Source: RGIG2945 sp045540355
GTDB taxonomy: Bacteria > Bacillota > Clostridia > Oscillospirales > Acutalibacteraceae
Assembly: GCA_045540355.1 (NCBI GenBank)
Contig: JAZQHB010000025.1
Coordinates: 1-5,728 of the forward strand
Direction of reading: 5' to 3'
DNA: 5,728 nucleotides
The translations under genes and the position numbers were made by a program. The notes below the pieces were generated by a model. That model was given only the letters and a program-made list of their open reading frames with translations, did no database searches and had not been told where the DNA came from. Shown one piece after another: positions 1 to 5,728 of the stretch (position 1 is the stretch's first letter; every line of letters begins with the position of its first letter).

Positions 1-40
1 ATAAAAAGCTATGCGGTGTAAATTACTCTACATAGCTTTT
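1..40 (-). terminator. Rho-independent terminator of the operon
   Basis: Bases 4-13 (AAAAGCTATG) are the exact reverse complement of 31-40 (CATAGCTTTT), a 10-bp stem around a 17-base loop that can pair further (GTA 18-20 with TAC 24-26). Read on the minus strand the stem ends in GCTTTTTAT, the T-run expected of an intrinsic terminator, 107 bases after the PPTase stop. The stem is AT-rich, and on the plus strand it ends in GCTTTTCTC, so weaker termination from the other side is possible. Confidence 0.7.
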
Positions 41-147
41 CTCATAAATTCGGGTTATTCCTTGCTTTACACTTTTTTCTTCCAAAACTTATTGTTACAC
101 TTTCAAGCATCTCATATTCAGTATCTGTTTCATTAAATATATGTATC
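41..147. other. Intergenic stretch between the PPTase stop and the terminator
   Basis: This is the 3' untranslated part of the operon transcript. I see no gene, RNA motif or repeat in it apart from the adjoining terminator. A 40-codon open frame on the minus strand (164 to 42) crosses it, overlaps the PPTase end and has no ribosome binding site. Confidence 0.55.
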
Positions 148-774
148 TCATATTTCTTTGACATTTGAAATATCTGCCTTATTGATTCTTTTGCATATAG
201 TAATAATATAACCTTTAATGCTATAAATAGACTCAAAAAAGTGATCTTTATTAGCGCACTCATCCGATAAACCCATACCCGTATACTTGCCAAAAGCTTC
301 CTTTTTTGTCCACACTTCATAAAATCGTGTCAAAATTTTAATATCAGTTGTATATGTAAAATCTTGCTTTGTGGGAATATGGTTTAAAAGATAAAGCAAT
401 TCTTCTTCGTTACAGATTTTTTCAGCCACCTTTAAATCAATAGGACGAATTTTCTCAACATCAATCCCGATGGGATAATCATCTATTGCACAAACAACTA
501 TATCACCTGAATGACTGACATTAAACTCTACATCAAGACCGATAGCATAAGGTTTCCCATATTCTTTTGCGGAAAAAGTTATATTTTCGGGTGCCACACC
601 ACACCATTCGGATATAGCTTTTCTTGCAAGCAGTTCTCCTGCGACAGTTCTCTTTTTATCATCTTCGAATCTGAATCTGCCAACCCTGCGCTGCTTTTCA
701 ACACTCATAAGAGAATACCATTTGTAATATTCTTTATCGCTTAATTCTCTGATGTCGTATTTATACCATTTCAT
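148..774 (-). CDS. Sfp-type 4'-phosphopantetheinyl transferase
   Basis: This enzyme moves the 4'-phosphopantetheine arm of CoA to the conserved Ser of carrier domains, turning apo-carriers into active holo forms. Its 208 residues are close to the roughly 220-230 usual for Sfp-type enzymes, larger than AcpS. Motifs in order: GKPY (73-76), FNVSHS (84-89), GIDVE (103-107) and WTKKEAFGKYTGMGL (155-169). Predicted Mg2+/catalytic residues are Asp105, Glu107, Glu159 and Lys163. The likely targets are the NRPS carrier Ser and the adjacent ACP. The ATG overlaps the ACP stop as ATGA and no Shine-Dalgarno sequence is visible (ATTGAAAAACA precedes it), so translation probably depends on coupling to the ACP gene. 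It is the last gene of the operon. It looks complete. Confidence 0.95.
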   Translation of the reverse strand: MKWYKYDIRELSDKEYYKWYSLMSVEKQRRVGRFRFEDDKKRTVAGELLARKAISEWCGVAPENITFSAKEYGKPYAIGLDVEFNVSHSGDIVVCAIDDYPIGIDVEKIRPIDLKVAEKICNEEELLYLLNHIPTKQDFTYTTDIKILTRFYEVWTKKEAFGKYTGMGLSDECANKDHFFESIYSIKGYIITICKRINKADISNVKEI

Positions 775-989
775 TGTTTTTCAATGTAATTTATAACATC
801 ACCAACAGTTTTAAAAGTTTTAATTGCTCTGTCAGAAACCTCAATGTCAAACTCATCTTCAACCTTACATACAAGTTGAACCAAATCAAATGAACTTACA
901 CCTAAATCAGAAGTAAGATTAGTTTCTTTTGTTACCTCAATTGTTTTGCCGGTGTACTCGCTGATTATCAAAGATAATTTTTTAAGCAT
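771..989 (-). CDS. Acyl carrier protein
   Basis: This 72-residue acidic protein has the length and four-helix pattern of a free-standing ACP. The phosphopantetheine site lies in DLGVSSFDLVQL (28-39), where Ser33 aligns with the modified Ser of the usual DSL motif. The Asp before it is Ser here and the following Leu is Phe, a variant of the canonical motif. The acidic helix II region and VEDEFDIEV (43-51) are typical of ACPs. The start follows a GGAGG site 7 bases upstream and lies 2 bases after the ligase stop. Its TGA overlaps the ATG of the PPTase gene (ATGA). Placed between an acyl ligase and a PPTase beside an NRPS, it most likely carries the activated acyl group to the NRPS rather than serving general fatty-acid synthesis. 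The alternative, an aminoacyl carrier protein, is less likely given the fatty-acid-type ligase. Confidence 0.93.
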   Translation of the reverse strand: MLKKLSLIISEYTGKTIEVTKETNLTSDLGVSSFDLVQLVCKVEDEFDIEVSDRAIKTFKTVGDVINYIEKQ

Positions 990-991
990 TT

Positions 992-2593
992 TTAAACCTC
1001 CGTATAATTTCTTTTTATTTTTTTAGTTGTTGTTTTGGGGAATTCAGTATCTCTTATAACAACTCTACCGATATTTTTTATGAGAGGTAGCTTTTTGTTA
1101 AGTTGAGCAATATCTTCATTAATTCGTTCTTTGGCATCAGGAACTTCTTCGTCGAGATACACCTCTGCAATTATTGTATTATCTTTACCATATGCTATAA
1201 CTTCTTTTATATAAGGAATTGTATATACTTGTTCCTCGATACTTTCTGCAGAAATGTTTTCACCATTGCTCAAGATGATAAGGTTTTTAATTCGACCTGT
1301 AATATGTAATGCACCATCTTCATCAATGAAGCCAACATCTCCTGTTTTAAACCAACCATTGACAAAAACTTTTTTGTTTTCTTCTTCATTTTTAAAGTAG
1401 CCAAGCATTACATTGTCACCTTTAACAAGGACTTCGCCGTTATCGGCGATTTTTACATTGTTACAACATAAAGGGAAACCAACTGAACCGTTTTTTAGAG
1501 CTAAATTACGATTGGTTGCAACAACAGGGCCACATTCTGTAATTCCATAACCGTTTATAATTGTAATTCCAAACGACTGAAATCCTTTTATATATTTTGT
1601 ATCAATTGGTGCCCCGCCCGAAATAATAGTTTCAAGATTTTTGCCAAAAGCACTTAAAACTGATTTAAAAAGCTTCTTGCGTAAATCAATTTTAAACTTT
1701 AGCAAAAAATTGCTTATTCCAATCAGAAGTTTTAATGCTTTGTCTTTGTTTTTACTGACTGCCATTGCCCATATTCTGTTATAAAGAGTTTCGATGATTA
1801 AAGGAACAATTGACAGGTGTTGTGGCTTTGCAGTTTGAAAATCATCCATTATCCTTTTTAGGCTAGAATTTATATATACACAATACCCATAAAGCAAAAC
1901 ACTCATTACGCCGGCAACTAAACCAAACATATGGTGAAGCGGAAGAAGTAATATAGTTGCTCCTTCTATCAACACATTTTGACAAGTCGCAACAGTATCA
2001 ATTGTAATATTTCCGTGTGTTAGCATTACCCCTTTGCTTTTTCCTGTTGTACCCGATGTGTAAACTATAGATGCCAAATCATCTTTAGAAACACTAATAT
2101 TAAAATATTCTGAATAACCCTCAGCAATTAGTTTTCTACCATTCTTAACAATAGAACTTATTTCATTCATATTGATAAAAAGAATATTTGGAAGTTCAGA
2201 TTTTAACTCATCAGCTATATCGGAATATGTGTCTGAATATATCAGCATTTTGCATTCACTGTCATTTAACAACTCTGATACATTTTGACTTTCTAAGTCT
2301 TTATCAATAGGCACTATAACATTTCCGCTGCAAGTAACAGAAAAATGTGATAATATCCACTCATAGCTGTTTTCGCCAAAAACAGCTATGTGAGAGTTAC
2401 TAAAACCTTCATGCAAAAGATATGTTCCGAAAGCTTCTACGCTTGCCTTAAACTCGTTGTATAATATGTTAACCGCTTGCTTCTTTCGGCTATACATAAA
2501 AGCTGTTTTATCACCATACGATTTTGCACAATAATCAACCAACTCTCTTATGGTAAAAAGCTGTTCATGTTTATACAAATCATAATTCTTCAT
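992..2593 (-). CDS. AMP-dependent fatty-acid/carboxylate ligase (acyl-CoA synthetase or acyl-ACP ligase)
   Basis: This stand-alone member of the ANL adenylate-forming superfamily uses ATP to make an acyl-adenylate and passes the acyl group to CoA or a carrier protein. With the start at 2593 it has 533 residues. Visible motifs: P-loop YTSGTTGKSKG (178-188), NGYGITECGP (347-356), WFKTGD (414-419), hinge region GRIKN (433-437), the SNGENIS stretch typical of long-chain acyl-CoA synthetases (442-448), and C-terminal FPKTTTKKIKR with the catalytic-type Lys at about 525. It resembles long-chain fatty-acid ligases more than amino-acid adenylation domains, and it carries no fused carrier domain. The ACP gene begins 2 bases after its stop, so I infer it loads that ACP with an acyl starter for N-capping of the NRPS peptide. 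Acyl chain length cannot be told. It is somewhat shorter than typical fatty-acyl-AMP ligases, so a CoA ligase remains possible. It looks intact. Confidence 0.9.
   Translation of the reverse strand: MKNYDLYKHEQLFTIRELVDYCAKSYGDKTAFMYSRKKQAVNILYNEFKASVEAFGTYLLHEGFSNSHIAVFGENSYEWILSHFSVTCSGNVIVPIDKDLESQNVSELLNDSECKMLIYSDTYSDIADELKSELPNILFINMNEISSIVKNGRKLIAEGYSEYFNISVSKDDLASIVYTSGTTGKSKGVMLTHGNITIDTVATCQNVLIEGATILLLPLHHMFGLVAGVMSVLLYGYCVYINSSLKRIMDDFQTAKPQHLSIVPLIIETLYNRIWAMAVSKNKDKALKLLIGISNFLLKFKIDLRKKLFKSVLSAFGKNLETIISGGAPIDTKYIKGFQSFGITIINGYGITECGPVVATNRNLALKNGSVGFPLCCNNVKIADNGEVLVKGDNVMLGYFKNEEENKKVFVNGWFKTGDVGFIDEDGALHITGRIKNLIILSNGENISAESIEEQVYTIPYIKEVIAYGKDNTIIAEVYLDEEVPDAKERINEDIAQLNKKLPLIKNIGRVVIRDTEFPKTTTKKIKRNYTEV
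995..1001 (-). promoter_or_regulatory. Ribosome binding site of the ACP gene, inside the ligase 3' end
   Basis: On the minus strand GGAGGTT precedes the ATG at 989; the GGAGG core is 7 bases upstream. It lies in the final Thr-Glu-Val codons of the ligase, and the ligase TAA (994-992) falls between this site and the start codon. The strong site fits a carrier protein needed in quantity. Confidence 0.85.
2362..2390. repeat. Perfect 12-bp inverted repeat with 5-base loop inside the ligase gene
   Basis: CATAGCTGTTTT (2362-2373) is the exact reverse complement of AAAACAGCTATG (2379-2390), with cgcca between. The mRNA can form a 12-bp hairpin about 200 bases into the ligase gene. The codons encode IAVFGENSYE, a conserved stretch in this ligase family, so part of the symmetry is constrained by the protein. 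No T-run follows on either strand, so it is not a typical terminator. Confidence 0.8.
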
Positions 2594-2595
2594 CA

Positions 2596-3843
2596 TTAAA
2601 CCTCTAACATACAATTTGTGATTGTAAATGAGCCAGTTGGATTGTTTGAACTAACATTTTTGTAAAAAACAGTAAAGCACAATTCTTTTATGTTTTTCAA
2701 ATCATCTTGATTAAATTTTTTTAAATCAAGAGAATAACTTTCAAAACCGTTTTGATTTAGAAAAACCTGTTCATACTTCTTTTCTTCACCAGTTTCATTG
2801 TCAAAATACTTTAACTCCAAAGTAAGAGAAATATTCCCCTCAACCAAACAATCAAATGTAAGCCGACATCCCATTTCATAATAAGCACTCCAGTTACCAT
2901 TTAAAGGTCTCGAGACACATATCATTGTGAAATCGTCAGGAACATAGTTGTCTTTATTATTCATATGAACATTCGCAGTAAAAGCTCTTTCTGAAGTAAA
3001 AACGACTACATTTGGATTATCCGAAGAATAACCGTAGGAAAGATCTATATCTGCTGCATTAATGGGAGATGCCTGTTTGAGATCGATTAAGAAAGAGTTG
3101 TTATCAATATACGCTCGAGTTTTTGTGTTGATTTCATTACTATTGCTGACATTTTTATTAAACAGTCGGTAAGAAACTCTCTCATAATCACATGCAAGAC
3201 TTGAATTATCATCAAAAACAATACCTTTGGCATAATTATATTTTTTACATATTGTATACTCTTGTCCGTTATCAATATCTGTATATATTACAGTAGCAAG
3301 AAGAATAGGAGAACTTACACTTCCTTTTACAATTCTTCTTAAATAATCATAACATACAGTACCTGGGGCAATTTTAAAATCAACCACTTTTGATGTTCTT
3401 TTAGGAATAAACGGAATATATTTTTCTTCGGCTTTAACCATATCGCCTTCGCTTAAAATAAGCGTTATCTTTAGGTTATAAACATCTTTGCCACCGCTTC
3501 TTATAACGACTGAGGCAAAGTGATGGATATTCTCTTTATCCCATACAAGCATTTTAGAACTGACCTTTACTTTTCCTCTTAATTCAAAAAGATTGACGGT
3601 AAAAACAGATGATAACAATGTTAATACAAACAAACTTAATACCGAAAAGAAGGTTTTGGAATAGTGATTTTCAATATCAACCTCACCATATCCAAGAAGA
3701 TAAAGCACATAATCAATGAAAGGAATTGCTTGCGAAGGATCACTTAGCCTGCTCATTTCAATTTTGTACCATATATATGAAATAACGGCAAGGGATGTCA
3801 GAAAAACAAGAATAATTTTAACAATTTTTCCTATTGCCTTCAT
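2596..3843 (-). CDS. Two-TM membrane protein with K+-channel-like pore loop, Kir-like cytoplasmic region and C-terminal beta domain (putative)
   Basis: This 415-residue protein is not a recognised NRPS-cluster family. Seen: hydrophobic helices at about 5-27 and 64-88, Lys/Arg-rich flanks (MKAIGKIVK; RGKVKVSSK) and a less basic loop between, giving both termini in the cytoplasm by the positive-inside rule. The loop has a short hydrophobic stretch (IPFIDYVLYLL, 40-50) followed by GYGE (51-54), resembling the pore helix and TVGYGD filter of K+ channels; the filter Thr is replaced by Leu. Residues about 87-225 follow the order of segments in Kir/KirBac cytoplasmic domains: a basic stretch after TM2, paired beta strands, a later strand pair around DIDNGQEYT, then FDDN and DYERV. 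Residues about 245-415 are beta-rich and look like a jelly-roll, carbohydrate-binding-like fold. The alignment is from memory, so the channel assignment is inference; conduction is not shown. It is clearly a real gene: strong RBS, and packed between the NRPS and ligase genes. It could instead be a non-conducting sensor or immunity protein. Confidence 0.5.
   Translation of the reverse strand: MKAIGKIVKIILVFLTSLAVISYIWYKIEMSRLSDPSQAIPFIDYVLYLLGYGEVDIENHYSKTFFSVLSLFVLTLLSSVFTVNLFELRGKVKVSSKMLVWDKENIHHFASVVIRSGGKDVYNLKITLILSEGDMVKAEEKYIPFIPKRTSKVVDFKIAPGTVCYDYLRRIVKGSVSSPILLATVIYTDIDNGQEYTICKKYNYAKGIVFDDNSSLACDYERVSYRLFNKNVSNSNEINTKTRAYIDNNSFLIDLKQASPINAADIDLSYGYSSDNPNVVVFTSERAFTANVHMNNKDNYVPDDFTMICVSRPLNGNWSAYYEMGCRLTFDCLVEGNISLTLELKYFDNETGEEKKYEQVFLNQNGFESYSLDLKKFNQDDLKNIKELCFTVFYKNVSSNNPTGSFTITNCMLEV
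2600..2605 (-). promoter_or_regulatory. Ribosome binding site deciding the ligase start
   Basis: On the minus strand AGAGGT is followed by TTAATGATG. The AGAGG core is 7 bases from the ATG at 2593 and only 4 from the ATG at 2596, favouring 2593. The more upstream ATG at 2614 has no Shine-Dalgarno sequence and would sit before this one. The site lies in the last Glu-Val codons of the membrane-protein gene, whose TAA overlaps the 2596 ATG as TAATG. Confidence 0.75.
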
Positions 3844-3846
3844 ATT

Positions 3847-5728
3847 TTACACCTCCAGATAACCCAAGTTTCTAAAATAATCAAAATAGCCCTTGAGATA
3901 ATCCAATCCGATTTCTGACCAATCGAAGCCAATTTTGTCAAGATATTTCAGAGTATGCTCATTTTCAATATGAATGTTGCTGTCATAAACAAGGTTGCCG
4001 TTTTCATCCATATCATTAATCAAAGCTTCATAGATATATCTTGTTGTTTCGTTATGTTCAAGCTCGGCAAGTCTGTCTGCGAACTCTTTACCTGTAAGAA
4101 CATCAAGATTGATGCCAAGCTTGCCCGTATACTCAATAAATTTATCGAAATATACAACCTTCTGACTGTTGACATGGAAAACAGTTTTACGGTCATTGAA
4201 GTGCTGTGCGATTTTTATTACCGCATTAGCAGTATCATCAATCGGTGAGAATTCGGCATAAAGGTCAATCAGATAATCAGGGAACATACCCATTTCAAGA
4301 ACAGCTTTCACTCTTGATAAGAATGCGTTGCTCTGATAGTTAGGCTGGAACTTGAAATCACTTGCGCGGTTTGTAAGATTGCCAACTCGGATAATATTTG
4401 CTTTCAATCCATTAAGCATCTCTTTAAGAATTGCATATTCAGCCTCAAACTTGCTTCGGATATAAACATTATCAAGTTGCTGATCGATATACAAATCATT
4501 TTCGGAAAATGTTTTATATTCATCACTTCTTATTGCATCGAAAATATCTGCCATGCTGTTACCTGACACGCTGAGTGTTGAAACCTGAATGAATCTTGCA
4601 TCAACCGATTGTGCAACATTCATTGCATTAATAGCACCGCAAACATTAATATCGTGAAAATACTTATATGAGCCGTAATGCTTAACACTTGCGGCGGTAT
4701 TGATAACCATGGTAACTTCAGGAATAACAGCAAGACCAAGATTCTCTTTTTCAACATCACCACAGAGGACAATTATTCTGTTATCTATCAAATCAACATA
4801 TTTACCGTCGAAATAATAGTTGAGTAGTTTTTCAAAACGAGCTACAGCATCTGCATCATTTTTGCCTCTCACAAGACAGTAGACCTTACCGTTTTCGTTT
4901 TCAAGAAATTCCGAAACAACATGGATTCCAAGAAAACCGGTTGCACCAGTTACAAGCACATCACCCATATCAGATTTTGCAGGAACGAATTCATCATCAA
5001 GATTGCTTTCAAGCATCTTATGAATTTCTATAAAATCTTCTTTATTGTAGGTGTTGTGCTGTTTATCTTTAGCGGTCATAAATTCACAAAGTGATTTGAC
5101 GGTCGGATTATCGAAAACATCCTGCAAAGTGAAGTAAATGCCCTGAGCGTGTGCTTTAGAGACATATTCAATCGCTTTAAGACTGTCACCGCCGAGTTCA
5201 AAGAACTCGTCTTCAATGCCGATTTTTTCGACACCTAAAGTTTCAGAAACAATAGCGCAAAGAAGCTTTTCTGTTTCTGTAGTAGGAGCTACATATTCGG
5301 TATCATTTGAAATATTTTCAAGATCAATTTCAGGCAATGTTTTTCTGCTGATTTTGCCGCTTGAAGTGAGAGGCATTTCGTCAAGATGTGTGAAAATATG
5401 AGGAAGCATATATTTCGGAAGTTTTTCACCGATAACACTCTTGATTTCCTGTGCAGACTTTTCCTCGCCTGTATAGAAAGCGCAGATGAGCTGTCTGCCT
5501 TCGCTGTTCTTGCGAACAACTACAACGGAAAGGTTAATACCCTCAACGCTTGAAATTGCATTTTCAATTTCACCAAGTTCAATACGAAGACCTCTGATTT
5601 TAACTTGAAAATCGTTTCTGCCAACATAAACAATATTGCCATCTTCTCGCCAATATGCAAGGTCACCGGTTTTATACATTTTGCCTTCACCAAAGGGGTT
5701 ATCAATAAACTTTTCAGCAGTAAGTTCA
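3847..5728 (-). CDS. Non-ribosomal peptide synthetase, C-terminal part (A-PCP-thioester reductase), 5' end outside window
   Basis: This is the terminal module of an NRPS, which activates an amino acid, holds it on a carrier domain and releases the finished peptide by NAD(P)H-dependent reduction. The frame stays open to the window edge; the first visible residues (ELTAEKFIDNPF) match adenylation core A6, so the Met at 5679 is internal. Counting from that Met: A7 YKTGD 2-6; A8 with GRNDFQVKIRG 20-30 and ELGEIE 34-39; A10 with catalytic-type Lys109 (TSSGKISR); carrier motif FFELGGDS 159-166 with phosphopantetheine Ser166 (bases 5182-5184); Rossmann motif VTGATGFLG 243-251; reductase triad Thr368, Tyr406, Lys410 (YIRSK). 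The carrier spans about 5292-5065 and the reductase about 4974-3850. No thioesterase follows, so reductive release to an aldehyde or alcohol is expected. The substrate-specificity residues lie upstream and cannot be read. The domains look intact. It is followed 3 bases later by the membrane-protein gene. Confidence 0.96.
   Translation of the reverse strand, partial: ELTAEKFIDNPFGEGKMYKTGDLAYWREDGNIVYVGRNDFQVKIRGLRIELGEIENAISSVEGINLSVVVVRKNSEGRQLICAFYTGEEKSAQEIKSVIGEKLPKYMLPHIFTHLDEMPLTSSGKISRKTLPEIDLENISNDTEYVAPTTETEKLLCAIVSETLGVEKIGIEDEFFELGGDSLKAIEYVSKAHAQGIYFTLQDVFDNPTVKSLCEFMTAKDKQHNTYNKEDFIEIHKMLESNLDDEFVPAKSDMGDVLVTGATGFLGIHVVSEFLENENGKVYCLVRGKNDADAVARFEKLLNYYFDGKYVDLIDNRIIVLCGDVEKENLGLAVIPEVTMVINTAASVKHYGSYKYFHDINVCGAINAMNVAQSVDARFIQVSTLSVSGNSMADIFDAIRSDEYKTFSENDLYIDQQLDNVYIRSKFEAEYAILKEMLNGLKANIIRVGNLTNRASDFKFQPNYQSNAFLSRVKAVLEMGMFPDYLIDLYAEFSPIDDTANAVIKIAQHFNDRKTVFHVNSQKVVYFDKFIEYTGKLGINLDVLTGKEFADRLAELEHNETTRYIYEALINDMDENGNLVYDSNIHIENEHTLKYLDKIGFDWSEIGLDYLKGYFDYFRNLGYLEV
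3850..3856 (-). promoter_or_regulatory. Ribosome binding site of the membrane-protein gene, inside the NRPS 3' end
   Basis: On the minus strand GGAGGTG precedes the ATG at 3843; the GGAGG core is 8 bases upstream. It overlaps the last Leu-Glu-Val codons of the NRPS, and the NRPS stop TAA (3849-3847) lies between this site and the ATG. This fixes the start of the membrane protein and implies translational coupling. Confidence 0.85.

Noticed and set aside
42..164. Forty-codon open frame on the minus strand starting MSKKYEIHIF, overlapping the PPTase end
   Set aside because: It has no ribosome binding site and no recognisable family, and the PPTase is already full length, so neither a separate gene nor a frameshifted PPTase tail is supported.
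511..744. Open frame on the plus strand within the PPTase gene, and similar ones at 1103-1309, 3955-4248 and 5216-5401
   Set aside because: They are antisense to strongly supported genes, have no family resemblance in translation, and look like chance shadows.
2594..2614. Alternative ligase starts at 2614 and 2596
   Set aside because: 2614 lies upstream of the only Shine-Dalgarno sequence and would overlap the previous gene by 19 bases; 2596 has only 4 bases of spacing. 2593 fits best, though 2596 cannot be excluded.
3765..3843. N-terminal hydrophobic segment of the membrane protein as a cleavable signal peptide
   Set aside because: No clear cleavage site follows the segment, and a second TM helix at 64-88 with basic flank fits a two-TM protein with cytoplasmic ends better.
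5193..5209. Seven-bp inverted repeat CGAGTTC-aaa-GAACTCG in the NRPS carrier domain
   Set aside because: It falls out of the codons for the conserved EFFELG carrier motif (GAG TTC TTT GAA CTC) and is common in NRPS genes; no regulatory role needs to be assumed.
3847..5679. A complete 610-residue protein starting at Met 5679
   Set aside because: The Met is inside adenylation core A7 (MYKTGD), and the frame continues upstream with A6-type sequence to the window edge, so the gene is partial.

Overview
The window looks like the 3' part of a biosynthetic operon from a low-GC Gram-positive bacterium. A gut-type Clostridia member (Ruminococcus/Eubacterium-like) is my best guess, based on AT-rich composition, strong GGAGG-type ribosome binding sites, tight gene packing and the gene content. 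The taxon is inferred, not shown. All five genes lie on the minus strand, so transcription runs from high to low coordinates. No promoter is visible because the operon starts beyond the right edge.

Layout in transcription order: (1) the 3' end of a non-ribosomal peptide synthetase gene (5728 to 3847), showing the end of an adenylation domain, a peptidyl carrier domain and a terminal thioester-reductase domain; (2) a 415-residue membrane protein (3843 to 2596) with two transmembrane helices, a GYG-containing loop between them, a region resembling the cytoplasmic domain of inward-rectifier (Kir) potassium channels, and a further beta-rich C-terminal domain; (3) a stand-alone AMP-forming fatty-acid ligase (2593 to 992); (4) a small acyl carrier protein (989 to 771); (5) an Sfp-type 4'-phosphopantetheinyl transferase (774 to 148). 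A hairpin followed by a T-run at 40 to 1 is a likely intrinsic terminator. Bases 41-147 hold no convincing gene.

Gene junctions are 3 bases, 1-5 bases, 2 bases and a 4-base ATGA overlap, so the five genes are almost certainly co-transcribed and translationally coupled. At three successive junctions the Shine-Dalgarno sequence of the next gene lies in the last codons of the previous one, so three unrelated proteins all end in Glu-Val.

Inferred working model: the ligase activates a fatty or other carboxylic acid and loads it on the ACP. The acyl group caps the peptide built by the NRPS. The reductase releases the product as an aldehyde (or alcohol, or a cyclised derivative), and the PPTase arms both carrier domains. 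NRPSs with terminal reductases in gut Clostridia are known to make peptide aldehydes and pyrazinones, and acylated peptide aldehydes often inhibit proteases. The channel-like protein has no obvious place in this chemistry and is the most unusual element here.
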